Shown: piece after piece, positions 31,601-43,770 of the stretch
How the letters are laid out: every line of letters begins with the position of its first letter
Position numbering within the stretch: the first letter of the stretch is position 1
Assembly (NCBI GenBank): GCA_026545765.1
Contig: CM048842.1
Span: 71,103,871-71,167,870 of the forward strand
DNA length: 64,000 nt
Direction: 5' to 3'
Source: Plantago major
Taxonomy: Eukaryota; Streptophyta; Magnoliopsida; Lamiales; Plantaginaceae
Translations under genes and position numbers: made by a program
Notes under the pieces: model-generated
The model's input: the letters and a program-made list of their open reading frames with translations, nothing else
Database searches by the model: none
What the model was told of the DNA's origin: nothing

Positions 31601-34600
31601 TCATGCTAGACAGCTTTTGAAACCTTTCCTCAGTGCATTTTCATCTAAGTTCCTCCCTATGAAGACGAGTTTGTTAATCCGCTTCTCATCTGGGCTCCAT
31701 TCCTTGCCAGGAAATCCGTCAAAAATAGAATGCACTGCCTGAAAACAATTGGGGAGAAGAGAGGAATAGTGATGCAATATAAGCCTGATCAAAGAAAATG
31801 CAGGCGTTCTAGATATGGTATAGAACCTGGAAAACATAACGCTGCTCAGAGTCTGTCACGGACAATATTCCTTTCATCCGATAAAGATCATCACCTTTCT
31901 CTTCTAACAATCTTTCGAGCCAATCATCAAACTGAACCCCAAAGCATCATTACATGATTTAGATTCAAGATTCCGAGATGTAAATCTTATGCAGCGGTCA
32001 TGTGGAACAATGCTATCCATTGGCCAAAACAAAAGCACTTACGTAATCAAGATCTAAAGTTCCTTCAGAAACAATACTGACGCTTGAAACAGCTGAATCA
32101 TGTGTATGGTCATGGTGATGCCCTTTGTGATGGTGCTCTGTGAAAAGAAAAGGATCTAGTTAGAAGAGGTAAGTATGTATACGAATGAGATCCAGTGGAC
32201 AGGACCTGTTCACTATATGGGAGTTCATTCGAGAAGGGAAATCAAATTTTTAAAGGGAAAAAGGAAAGTCAGCATTATGACCATTTCAATTGTAGACTTG
32301 GTAACAGTGCACAACTGCATAAAGATTTTGCTGAGCCAAATAGCTTCCTTTCAAGTTTCCTAACTTAGCTTCCATTTACTTAACATGCTGTATATTATAA
32401 GGGCAAATGGCACAGTGAGAAATAGAGAACAAAAGATACAGAAACAAAATAGTACCATGGCCAGCATCATGTTCATGAGAACAATGAGAATCATCTGACT
32501 TAACTTCAGATTCAATTCTGCAAGAGAAACATGATTGACATCAGGCTTGTGACTCATGAGTTTGAGGCATCTCAACATGATTGACATAAAGCCTTCAGGT
32601 ATCAGTTGTAGCGCAAAAAGCAAACCAGACCTGTCAAGATCATATCCCCCAATTCCCAAAACAAAGTCCATGTCGACCACTCCATACTTAGCAAGCTTTA
32701 TTTGTGCCATTCCATTGATATGCTGTTGAGATTTATCCCAAATCACATTAAACAAGTTCAAAGAAACAGATTCACCTTTGGAAGGGAATAAACACACAGC
32801 AGAAGGAGAAGGTCAGAGGAAAATATATACCTTGATCCTTTTTGTTAACATCGCAACATCGGCCTCACTCGCTAAATCTATCTGCAAATAAAAGGAGAAT
32901 CAGGTAATTTTGAAAAGTTACTAACAGCTGAGATAATGGATACATAAATACACACACATCACATTAGATATCAAACCTTGTTTAAAATGATACGATCTGC
33001 ATACGCAATTTGTTCCATAGCTTCGTTTACCACAAACCTTGGTTTAACTTCATTCAAATGCTTCATAACATTAACCGAGTCAACTAATGTAACTACTCCA
33101 TCAAGTTTCACGTGGCGTGATAGCAGCTCATCACTACAGAATGTTTCAATAACCGGACCAGGCTTTGCAAGGCCTGAAGAATTGGATACAATCAGCTAGT
33201 AGCAATACAATAGATTACCAATAAAGGAGGAAGAGGGATGAGTATCAAAAGTTGTGCTGTAACAACTAACAACCAATGCATATCCGAGGACAAAAAATTT
33301 ACTCATTTGACATAAACTAACAAACGAAAGAAGAATGCCGTACAGATGGAAATATGAGAAAACAAGATAAGGTAGAAAATAAACAAAAAGGAGAAAGAAT
33401 TACAATACGAGGTACTGGTGTAAACAAGCATGTGAACAAAATACATGAAGCAAAGTGCACACCTGTTGTTTCTATAACAATGTGGTTGAAATTGTCTCGC
33501 TTCGTCTTGACCAGCTCCAAAAGCATTTTTACAAGATCCCCACGTACAGTGCAGCATAAACAACCATTATTTACCATGATAATGTCTTCATTTGAAGTAG
33601 AATGATTGGCTACTAGTGAACTGTCAATATCTACTTCACCAAACTGCATGCAAGATTATGAAGATATCAAACGAGGGCAGCAAAGATGCTCAAATAGATA
33701 TATTAAGACCAAAAGAACTGAATTTCCCTTCATTTAAGTACCCAAGTATCGTTTTGTTCTTATTACTTTTTATCCTAATAGAAGATTGGACTTAGAACAA
33801 AAAATAAACCAATGATTCAGAAGCCAACATTAAGAATGGGATTCCCTGGTTCGGGGTGCAGGATTCAGAACCATTCAGTTTTTGTAGTTCACATCAGATT
33901 CTTTCTTCAATATTAATGACTTCATTTTGGTGAATAATTACAAACAAAACATCTCAGAAATTGCTTCCAGACCAAATTGTTCGACTAATTACCATCCGAA
34001 AACAAAAGAACAAAGGTAATCAGATACTAATCACAAGGATCAACACATTAGAATCCCATCTCCAGATTCACTGAAACAAAACATCAGAAATCTTCAACAC
34101 AAACCCTACAACCCACTATCATCCTCTACCCAGTACCAACCACCCATCTCACAAATCTTCTCCCAAATCTCCACTTCCACGGGCACAACCGACAACCGCG
34201 GCTGCCTAAACAGCACAAACTCCACTCCTTTCAGCTCCTTCTTCATCTGCGCCAGCCCCACCAATGTTTTCATCACCCCAATCGCCTTCACATCCACCGC
34301 CCCACTTCCGTCTCCCTCCTCGTACCACTCACGCGTCACCGTGACAACGCCCACCACATGACGTGATTTTGTGCCTGAGTGATAGAAGAAACAGAGGTCC
34401 CCAATGCACATGGACTTCATGTACTTCTGGGCTTGCTTGTTCTTCACACCATCCCATTTCGATAAGCCTCTGTTGGCTGCTTGATCGTCCCACGACCACT
34501 CATTTGGCTCTGTTTTCAGTAGCCAGTAGCTCCTTTTCTTCCTCATACTTTCCTTTTCTTAGTGCACATCAGATTATAAAGTAGTTAGTGGCACTTCTAA

Positions 34601-35741
34601 TGAAAAGCTGAATTACTTAACTTTTGACCAGACCTATAATTGTTTTTCACTGCTTACAAGCAAGTGGAAATCAAATTGTACTCTCTGTAATATACAATCA
34701 CAAGAGCTTTAAATCCCTCAGTTCCATAGAGGAATTCCAACGATCACTCCACCTTAACATTTAGGAAAGGGTGGGTTGTGTCAAAGACTGCTAAAGTCCA
34801 TGTAATAATAATTATGCCTACAGTACCAGTTTAACCATTGGAAGCAAAAGTACATGTACATTCTGAATAAACTACCATCCGGTGTACTCAGCGGTACACT
34901 GTCAAACTCATTAAATTTGTCTCTTGTAATGAACACCAAAGTTTGAATTATTTGAAATTTTGAAGACATCAATGGACCAAACACTTGTCAATATTTATGT
35001 ATTTTCACACATTAAGGAGTTCAACTATTAAGCAAGCGTATGTTTTCTTTAACACACTTCTGCAAGCTCTATCATATTCATGACTTGTAGTCCAGAATCT
35101 TGAAGCACTACTAATAAAGATCTTATATTTGAACATATGAGAATCAATCAAAGGTTCAACCATACTGGTAGAAAAAACAAACATCACCGGTTTACCTCAT
35201 TCTCAATGACGGCAATTCTCTTTTCATGTTGAGATGTCAATATATGGTTCAACAGAGTGGTCTGCAACATTATAAGAGAAAGGCATTTCAACATTTCACA
35301 GCTATAGAAGATAAATGCAGAAACAGACATCGCAGCTCATTTCCATATATTGCAAAAGAAAGGTAGAAGTAAGTTTTTGTTCATTACACCAACGAACCAA
35401 AACTACACTACCCAGTAAAAGAAAATTTAAAACTGCACACAAAATTAACTCACAAAAATCAAAGGGGAAAAAAAATTAACCTTGCCGGAACCAAGGAAAC
35501 CGGTGATAACGGTGGCGGGAATGCGGCTGTCGAGATTCAAAGCGGAGGCAACAGATGAATTCAAGTTTTGGGTTATGAATTCTTCAGTAGACAAGTTTCT
35601 GGAGCTGAAATTTGTCTGAGACAGAAAGGAGTTGGTGGTTATGAAGAGCGAGTGGTTTAAACGAAATGGATGGACAGACCGAGAGAGGGTATGAGATGAT
35701 GAGGCTTTCAAGAGGAACAAGTGTCTGAGAGCGCTGCCCAT
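31601..35741 (-). CDS. CobW/ZNG1-like GTPase (metal chaperone), 415 aa
   Basis: Ten exons in transcript order: 35481-35741, 35196-35261, 33463-33643, 32977-33173, 32831-32881, 32631-32722, 32456-32517, 32043-32137, 31827-31931 and 31601-31738 (1248 bp, in frame). The family is the G3E P-loop GTPase COG0523. Motifs: Walker A GFLGSGK at the exon 1/2 border, the metal-binding CxCC as NNGCLCCTVRGD, ETTG, and NKID for guanine recognition. The conserved C-terminal domain is seen in VHSIFDGFPGKEW and NKLVFIGRNLDE. Between GTPase and C-terminal domains lies a His-rich insert (HCSHEHDAGHEHHHKGHHH), a likely zinc-binding loop. The first 60 residues are Ser/Arg-rich and poor in acids, which suggests an organelle transit peptide. 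Family members insert zinc or other metals into client enzymes. Confidence 0.92.
34106..34546 (-). CDS. EVE-domain protein (THYN1-like), 146 aa, inside a CobW intron
   Basis: A single-exon gene lies entirely within the 1.55-kb second intron of the CobW-like gene, on the same strand. The whole protein is one EVE domain: it opens SYWLLKTEPNEWSWDDQ, continues GVKNKQAQKYMKSM, then GDLCFFYHSGTKSRHVVGVV, and ends with LSVVPVEVEIWEKIC. EVE domains belong to the PUA-like fold and bind modified bases in DNA or RNA; thymocyte nuclear protein 1 is the animal member. Length fits a stand-alone EVE protein. It needs its own promoter or release from the host pre-mRNA; the 1.6 kb upstream includes CobW exons 1-2. 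Confidence 0.93.
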   Translation of the reverse strand: MRKKRSYWLLKTEPNEWSWDDQAANRGLSKWDGVKNKQAQKYMKSMCIGDLCFFYHSGTKSRHVVGVVTVTREWYEEGDGSGAVDVKAIGVMKTLVGLAQMKKELKGVEFVLFRQPRLSVVPVEVEIWEKICEMGGWYWVEDDSGL

Positions 35742-36244
35742 TTGGTTCGTTGGTTGAGAATCAAATCGCCGGAGAGAGGAGAGGTACTGATGCACTGGCT
35801 GGAGAAGAACAAGAACAAGGGGTTTAACACAAATGAAGAGTGCAATTGGACCCTTAAAGTTTTGCGTATTTGTACTTTTGTCCCTCGATTCCAAATTTTA
35901 TCCTTCATTTCATCTAATTATGTCACTTAGATCACTAAAATTAAGAAAATCACATTAAAATCTGAAAATGTTTTTAACCTGATTTTCTTAATTTAACTGC
36001 TATGCAAACAAACACTAACCCATCATGTGGTGAAGTTTCGAGATTAATTCCTTAAACTTATTTTTTCTATATAAACTTTCGAGTTAACATTTTCTTATAC
36101 GAAATATATGGTTTTTCTTTAAAATCTGAAACACATTTAGGTTAGTATTTGCAACTACTTTACGCACAACTTAATGTTACGGTAATATTAGGGTCACAAT
36201 GCAAAATTTGAAAGATTATGGGGAGTACATTAGAGATTAGTTAT
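35742..36244. other. CobW upstream region, AT-rich
   Basis: This holds the leader and promoter of the CobW-like gene (minus strand) and then AT-rich spacer up to the plastid insertion. No other feature was seen. Confidence 0.5.
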
Positions 36245-36316
36245 GGAGTACGGCTTTCTTTCAACTCAACAGTTCTTGCGCCACACGGGGGCGGCCCCAG
36301 TGGAGGCTCATACGAC

Positions 36317-36853
36317 GGGCTATTAGCTCGATGGTAGAGCGCCATGATAATTGCGTCATTGTGCACCGTGAGGGCTCTCACCATGGATAGTTCAATGTGC
36401 TCATCGGTACGACCACGAGATGTGGATCATCCAAGGCACATTAGCATGGCGTACTCTCCTGCTCGAATCGGGTTTGAAACCAAACCTCTCCTCGGGAGGA
36501 TAGATGGGGCGATTCGGTGAGATCGATGTAGATCCAACTTTCGATTCACTCGTGGGATCCGGCGGTCGGGGGACCACCATGGCTCCTCTCTTCTCGAGAA
36601 TCCACACATCCCTTATCAATGTATGGATGACTATCTCTCGAGCACGAGTTTAGGTTTGGCCTCAATGGGAAAGAAAATGGAGCACCTAACAACGCATCTT
36701 CGGCACTAAGAACTACGAGATCACCCCTTCATTTTGGGGTGACGGAGGATCATACCATTCGAGCCGTTTTTTTTCATGCTTTTCCGGAGGTCCGGAGAAA
36801 GTCGCAATCAATAGGATTTCCTAATCCTCCCTTCCGAAAGGAAGAGCGTGAAT
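36317..36853 (+). pseudogene. trnI-GAU: Plastid trnI-GAU 5' exon and group II intron part
   Basis: GGGCTATTAGCTCGATGGTA at 36317 is the start of plastid isoleucine tRNA with small changes; the GAT anticodon region follows (CATGATAATTGC). Downstream sequence, including GATGTGGATCATCCAAGGC and AACTACGAGATCACCCC, is the plastid trnI intron. No 3' exon is present, so no tRNA can be made. Confidence 0.85.
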
Positions 36854-36877
36854 CGGTGCTTGCACTGTGAGCCGTTA

Positions 36878-38314
<1,437 letters not shown>

Positions 38315-38700
38315 TGAGTCCTCCTCTTTCCGCAAAGAGACCTGCCAACAGTCAAATAATTAGTAAATCTTTGAAAGAGATTTCTATAATAGAATTCGTT
38401 TCTTTCTCTTTTTTGATCTCCTATTTATCTACTTTCTTTAGTTCTTTACTAGAGCAATTATGATTTGGAAGTCGATCTGGGACAAGTGTTCGGATCTATT
38501 ATGACATAGCCATGAGGCGCTCAACGGACCTTTTGAATACCATAAAACCTTTTTGTAGCTTTTGATTGGTACAAAAATGATCTTTTTGTATAACCTAGTG
38601 ATATGAATTACTCTATTCCAAAATTCCAAATTACGTGCAGCCATTGCTATGAAACATCCCGGTATAAAACGAAAGAAATCTATTTTGAATGATATCCCTT
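38315..38700 (-). other. Plastid-like flank upstream of psaA
   Basis: The AT-rich sequence continues without a visible break from the psaA start and looks like the spacer between psaA and its upstream plastid neighbour. A 68-codon frame in it (38438-38644) is not a gene that I recognise. The right edge of the insertion is uncertain. Confidence 0.55.
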
Positions 38701-39454
38701 ATTTTAGGTCGAACTCTTCTTTGGTGTCAAGGTAATAGCTATGAATAGTCATCGACTTCCGATGAGAAGAACGGAGAGATATAGAAGCAAGAAGAATGTG
38801 ACAGAACTCATGAAAAAACAAAACTTTGATTCATGGATACACCAAAAACTATAAAGTTTTCATAGAACAAACAAGAAATCATGAATTAGCGGATACTAAA
38901 TTCAGCATCTTGCGAATTTTCCTGAATGTTGCCAAGTCTGGCCATGGATCTGGGCATCTGGCGAACATAGTGCAGAAGCTATTCTGTAGCAATGTAAGCG
39001 TATTGACAAACCGACCAGTCCTGTCTTCCAATAATAACATTTGACCAGTCGACAGCAGCACCTCCTCCCTCTTCTCCAAGTTCATGTAGCCATGTAGGGT
39101 TATCAAATTTCTTTGGATAACCAATTCAAGGTCCACATATTCCAATGCCACCTACAATTTTTCTAGCATAGATGAGGTCATCGGTGGTTCAGATCCGTGT
39201 GAATTGAACAGCCTCATTTGCACGAATCCACAGGTGCTTATTTCAATGGTATGTGCTCCAGACAAGGACTATCAGCTGTTGTGCGCTCTCCTGACCTCTA
39301 AACATGGTTTCCGCCTCCTTAAGATCACTGACATTTCAACACTCGAGATTTATGGTAATCTGCAGTCACAGGCTTTCAACAGGTCCAATAATACAAGGCT
39401 TCATCTGCAACACTCTTCATCAATACATGGTTCAACATTGCCGATCTCTCAACT
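38701..39454. other. Region downstream of the PPR gene
   Basis: The 3' flank of the PPR gene. No reading frame with family features; no repeats noticed. Confidence 0.5.
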
Positions 39455-41464
39455 CTATCCAACCTGATAACAAAGTGATTCACATTCTTCCGACTTTGAG
39501 ATGTGTAAAATCTCCTTTAGTACTTTGTAGATGGAGTGAGACTCGGAATGTGACTCATCTGCCACTAAAAACTCATGAAACTCACCCTCCACCTCGATTG
39601 AACTGCACCCCGGAATCTTCTTGATACCCTTGTCTCTCATCACACTTCTAGTCATCCTTACATCACCCCATTTCTTCTTGTTGGCGCATAAGCTAGCTAA
39701 AAGCATGTATGACCCACTATCTTTTGATTCCAACTTCATAAGCCTATCTGCGGCAAATTTTCCCAACTCAACATTTCCATGTAATCTACAACCATTTAAA
39801 AGGGCGCCCCAAACACCTTCGTCCGGCTCCATCGCCATCGATTTTATCAACTCATAAGCTTCTTTCAAGTCCCCGACTCTCCCGAGCAAATCAACCATGC
39901 ATGAATAATGTTCCATCACCGGAACTAGTCCAAATGATTCCATCTTCCTAAAATAGCCCCAACCTTTCTCAACCAACCCACCATGAGCACAAGCTGAAAG
40001 GACACCACACAACATGATATTATCAGGTTTAATTCCACATTCAATAATCTGCTCAAAAAGGCTAAGGGCCTCAATTGCATGACCATGAGAAGCATAACTC
40101 ACAATCATTGAATTATAAGAGACCAGATCTTTCTTCGCCATTCCATCAAATATTTGTCTTGCTGCAATAATATCGCCACATTTAGCATACATATCGATAA
40201 AGGCATTTCCTATTATTGCAGTAAGCTCATTTTTCCTTCGTCTAATGTAGTAATCATGAATCCATCGCCCAGTATCCAGACGACCAGATTGAGCACATGC
40301 AGAGAGCACTGAGGCCACAGTACTTTCCGTGGGATTTAAACCTTTTAACAACATCTCACTGAATAGTAGTAAAGCTTCCTTCGGCCTATAATTTTGCGAG
40401 TATCCAGAAATCATTGCATTCCAAGAAACCACATTTCTAAAAGGCATCTCACCAAAAAACTTTCTAGCCAAATCAACCTCACCATTTTTCGCATGTCCAT
40501 CTACCATACAAGTCCATGAAAACACATCCTTCACCTCCATCTTGTCAAATATCTCTCTAGCCTTAACCAACCCTCCACACTTGACATGCATATCTAACAT
40601 AGCATTCATCATATTCAAACTATACTCAATCCCTCTAGTCTCAGCAAACTCACATACCCTCATGGCATCACTTAAATCCCCCTTTTGAGCACAGGCAGAG
40701 AATATTGTAACCATCGTAGCCTCATTCGGTTCTACTCCACTTGCACACATTTCATCAAACAGCTTCAGTGCGTCATCCGCCATTTCATTCTTCACAAATC
40801 CACCAATCAAACTAGTCCAAGAAAACACATCCCTTTCTTCACTCTCACTAAAAACTCTACTTGCACATGCAACTTTACCAATCTCACAATAAAAATGAAT
40901 CAAGCCATTCCGAACAATTACGTCTCCAACAAACCCAACTTTCCGAATTCTACAATGCACAGACTCTCCCACCCGAAAATCTCCCAGCCCCTTGGAAGCT
41001 TTCAGACCAAACATATAACTCCTCTTATCAATGTCCTCACATTCACCCAACATTCTAGCAAAATAACTAAAACCCAGCTCAAAGAACGAATTTTTAACAT
41101 ACCCCCTAATAATTGTGTTCCAAATATACCAATTAGGTTCTGTAATCTGAGAAAATAGCTTATTGGCATAAAAGATATCACCTTTTTCATCCAAGGCGAG
41201 AAAAGATAAGAGCCGGCTGATAGGGAAGAGGTGGGAAATAAGGCCGGTGAGCACCATGTGAGCGTGTATTTGCTTGGCTTGGGAAATGGAATTGCATGAT
41301 TCTATGAGCAAAAGAGTTGGATTCGTGATTTTGAGATTTGGGCTTGGAGTAGAGTTCCATTTCTTGGAGGTTGATGACAAGTTCCTGAGCAATTGAATTG
41401 AAAATGATTTCCATGAGGGAGCCAGGAATTGTTGCACAGAAAATGTTTGAGAAAGAATTCCCAT
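39455..41464 (-). CDS. Pentatricopeptide repeat protein, PLS class with E domain, 669 aa
   Basis: An intronless gene, as usual for plant PPR proteins. The first 40 residues are Ser/Arg/Gln-rich without acidic residues, which suits a mitochondrial or plastid presequence. From about residue 80 onward there are about 12 repeats of roughly 31-36 residues with typical motifs (NTIIRGYVKN, NAMISGYSQN, NAFIDMYAKCGDI, SYNSMIVSYASHG). The C-terminus is an E/E+ region (GVWGALLNGCRLHGNVELG, KKIPGCSSIEVEGEFHEF), ending without the DYW deaminase block. E-class proteins bind one organellar RNA and recruit editing factors for C-to-U editing. The start is the first Met of the frame and is followed by the targeting-type region. 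A Mutator-like element begins about 120 bp upstream. Confidence 0.95.
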   Translation of the reverse strand: MGILSQTFSVQQFLAPSWKSFSIQLLRNLSSTSKKWNSTPSPNLKITNPTLLLIESCNSISQAKQIHAHMVLTGLISHLFPISRLLSFLALDEKGDIFYANKLFSQITEPNWYIWNTIIRGYVKNSFFELGFSYFARMLGECEDIDKRSYMFGLKASKGLGDFRVGESVHCRIRKVGFVGDVIVRNGLIHFYCEIGKVACASRVFSESEERDVFSWTSLIGGFVKNEMADDALKLFDEMCASGVEPNEATMVTIFSACAQKGDLSDAMRVCEFAETRGIEYSLNMMNAMLDMHVKCGGLVKAREIFDKMEVKDVFSWTCMVDGHAKNGEVDLARKFFGEMPFRNVVSWNAMISGYSQNYRPKEALLLFSEMLLKGLNPTESTVASVLSACAQSGRLDTGRWIHDYYIRRRKNELTAIIGNAFIDMYAKCGDIIAARQIFDGMAKKDLVSYNSMIVSYASHGHAIEALSLFEQIIECGIKPDNIMLCGVLSACAHGGLVEKGWGYFRKMESFGLVPVMEHYSCMVDLLGRVGDLKEAYELIKSMAMEPDEGVWGALLNGCRLHGNVELGKFAADRLMKLESKDSGSYMLLASLCANKKKWGDVRMTRSVMRDKGIKKIPGCSSIEVEGEFHEFLVADESHSESHSIYKVLKEILHISKSEECESLCYQVG

Positions 41465-41582
41465 AGATTTTCAGGCAAAAACTAGTCCAAACTCCTAAGC
41501 CCCGTGTAAGAGGACTTGAGACATGAGAGGAGTTTAAATTACAACACATATGAATCAACTAAAAACAAGATCACAAATAAGG

Positions 41583-41675
41583 ATGGCTCGTTAAAACAGT
41601 TACAAATAAGTTCATTCTAATTTTATGAGCCCTAAATCCACCCTGACTGGACAAAACTACCCCTCGCACATTTAA
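41583..41675 (+). repeat. MULE left terminal inverted repeat
   Basis: The stretch from GGCTCGTTAAAACAG to CTACCCCTCGC matches the complement of the right end with about one mismatch in four. Confidence 0.8.
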
Positions 41676-41797
41676 ATGGCAGTTTCGCGTCTTTTCATCT
41701 TCCATAAACTTCCAATCATTTCTCCATCGTTCCAAAATTCACTTCTTCTCCCATAAGCTTTCAATTCGCTCTTTCCAATCAATTTTTCAGTCCGAAA

Positions 41798-41867
41798 ATG
41801 GCAGGAAACAAGAAATCGACTAGATCCTCTGTCAAAAACGAAGAAACCAAGCCGAAAAATGAGAAAG
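41798..41867 (+). CDS. Short first exon inside the MULE, about 23 codons
   Basis: ATGGCAGGAAACAAGAAATC opens a Lys/Ser/Glu-rich segment (MAGNKKSTRSSVKNEETK) that reaches a possible splice donor (AAAGGTACGAAAC near 41868). It lies just inside the left end and could be a captured or element-encoded first exon. No downstream exon can be assigned because the tandem arrays follow. Confidence 0.35.
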
Positions 41868-41905
41868 GTACGAAACTACTACATTTTTTCTGTCAAATTT
41901 TGGTT

Positions 41906-42545
41906 AGTTTCATATGCATGTATGTTTTGGCTAGTTTCACATCCACTAGTAGGCTAGTTTCATCTCGATTTTGACTAGTTTCATGGGCAATGTGTGCTGT
42001 CTTCATGGGCATGTATGTTTTGGCTAGTTTCATATCCACTAGTAGGCTAGATTCATCTCGATTTTAACTAGTTTCATGGGCAATGTGTGTTGTCTTCATG
42101 GACATGTATGTTTTGGCTAGTTTCAGATCCACTATTAGGCTAATTTCATCACGATTTTGACTAGTTTCATGGGCAATGTGTGATGTTTTCATGGGCATGT
42201 ATGTTTTGTCTAGTTTCAGATCCACTATTAGGCTAGTTTCATCTCGATTTTGACTAGTTTCATGGGCAGTGCGTACTGTCTTCATGGGCATGTATGTGTT
42301 GGCTAGTTTCATATCCACTAGTAGGCTAGTTTCATCTCGATTTTAACTAGTTTCATAGGCAATGTGTGCGGTCTTCATGGGCATGTATGTTTTGGCTAGT
42401 TTCAGATCCACTATTAGACTAGTTTCATCTCGATTTTGACTAGTTTCATGGGCAATGTGTGCTGTCTTCATGGGCATGTATGTTTTTGCTAGTTTCAGAT
42501 CCACTAGTAGGCTAGTTTCATCTTGATTTTGACTAGTTTCATCTC
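41906..42545. repeat. 93-bp tandem array in the MULE (six to seven copies)
   Basis: The phrase TCATGGGCA(A/G)TG(T/C)GT recurs at exactly 93-bp steps (41981, 42074, 42167, 42260, 42353, 42446). Each unit holds four CTAGTTTCA or close variants. Since 93 is 31 codons, a 31-residue repeat stays open on the minus strand. Confidence 0.93.
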
Positions 42546-42785
42546 GATGTATGTTTTATGCTAGTTTCAGGTGCCTTTATTCTAGTTTCAAGATCTTTTG
42601 TATTAGTTTCATATTCACAAAAGCTAGTTTCAGAACAACAAAAACCTGGTTTCATGGTCACAAAAGCTAGTTTCAGAACCACTAAACCTAATTTCATGTC
42701 CACAAAAGCTAGTTTCAAAACCACAAAACCTAGTTTCATGTCCACAAAAGCTAGTTTCAGAACCACTAAAGTTAGTTTCAAGTTC
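42546..42785. repeat. CTAGTTTCA core repeats, about 21 bp spacing
   Basis: About a dozen copies of (C/T)TAGTTTCA separated by 10-13 variable bases (GAACCACTAAAC, TGTCCACAAAAG). Both strands remain open for about 80 codons, which follows from the 21-bp spacing. Confidence 0.85.
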
Positions 42786-42795
42786 CCTAAACCCT

Positions 42796-43330
42796 AATTA
42801 AGCGATTGTCGGGTCTCTCATAATTCTAAAACCCTAGGGGAAATGGTGAACCCAAAAATCCACTGAATTTGAATACTCCCTCCGGGAGCTACGGTTTTAA
42901 TTAAGGTTTAGGACGGGTACAGGGCTACCGCCCTGAACCCGTCCTAATTGAGCGATTGTCAGGCCTCTCATAATTCTAAAACCCTAGGGGAAAATGGTGA
43001 ACCCAAAAATCCACTGAATTTGAATACTCCATCCGGGAGCTACGGTCTTAATTAAGGGTTTAGGGTTTAGGACGGGTTCAGGACGATCCCGTCCTAAACC
43101 CTAATTAAGCGATTGTCGGGCCTCTCATAATTCTAAAACCCTAGGGGAAAATGGTGAACCCAAAAATAAATTGAAACTCATAATTCTAAAACCCTAAGGA
43201 AAATGGTGAACCCAAAAATCCACTGAATTTGAATACTCCCTCCGGGAGCTACGGTCTTAATTAGGGTTTAGGGCCAGGTGGGCTACCGCCTTAATTCGCC
43301 TTAAACCCTAAACCCTAATTAAGCGATTTT
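42796..43330. repeat. 150-215 bp direct repeats with telomere-like motifs in the MULE
   Basis: Units starting TAATT(A/G)AGCGATT occur at 42796, 42945, 43102 and 43317. Each contains CTCATAATTCTAAAACCCTA, ATGGTGAACCCAAAAAT and usually CTCC(C/A)TCCGGGAGC. Two-copy GGGTTTAGGGTTTAGG and its complement occur at unit borders (about 43063-43079 and 43303-43318). Confidence 0.85.
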
Positions 43331-43360
43331 CGGGCCTACAATGCTAGTTTCAAGGTCAAT

Positions 43361-43735
43361 TTTAACTAGTTTCAGCAAAAGAAAGTACTAGTTTCAGGTT
43401 CATTAAAAGTTAGTTTCAGCTTAAACAAGTTAGTTTCGTGGTCATTAAAGCTAGTTTCAGGAACTCAGAAGTTAGTTTCATATTCATTAATGATAGTATC
43501 AGGTTCAATAAAGATATTTTAACGTTCATTAAGCTAGTTTCAGAGTTTAACTAGTTTCAGCAAAAGAAAGTACTAGTTTCAGGTTCATTAAAAGTTAGTT
43601 TCAGCTTAAAAAAGTTAGTTTCATGGTCATTAAAGCTAGTTTCAGGAACTCAGAAGTTAGTTTCATATTCATTAATGATAGTATCAAGTTCAATAAAGAT
43701 ATTTTAACGTTCATTAAGCTAGTTTCAGGAACTCA
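43361..43735. repeat. 185-bp direct duplication of CTAGTTTCA-type repeats
   Basis: Two near-identical copies, 43361-43545 and 43546-43735, each starting TTTAACTAGTTTCAGC and containing about six TTAGTTTCA or CTAGTTTCA boxes and a GATATTTTAACGTTCATTAA segment. Confidence 0.9.
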
Positions 43736-43770
43736 GAAGCTAGTTTCATGCTCAAATAATGTTAGTTTCA

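Noticed and set aside
36401..36619. Minus-strand frames of 60-72 codons over the trnI intron
   Set aside because: They lie in plastid group II intron sequence and have no coding match.
38438..38644. 68-codon minus-strand frame upstream of psaA
   Set aside because: It lies in plastid-derived spacer and I do not recognise it as a plastid gene.
40685..41158. 157-codon plus-strand frame opposite the PPR gene
   Set aside because: It is antisense to a clear PPR frame and shows only the reversed codon pattern.
42796..43330. Stowaway end (CTCCCTCCG) inside the MULE repeats
   Set aside because: The motif occurs in each repeat unit as CTCCCTCCGGGAGC, a short palindrome, without TA borders or a second end.
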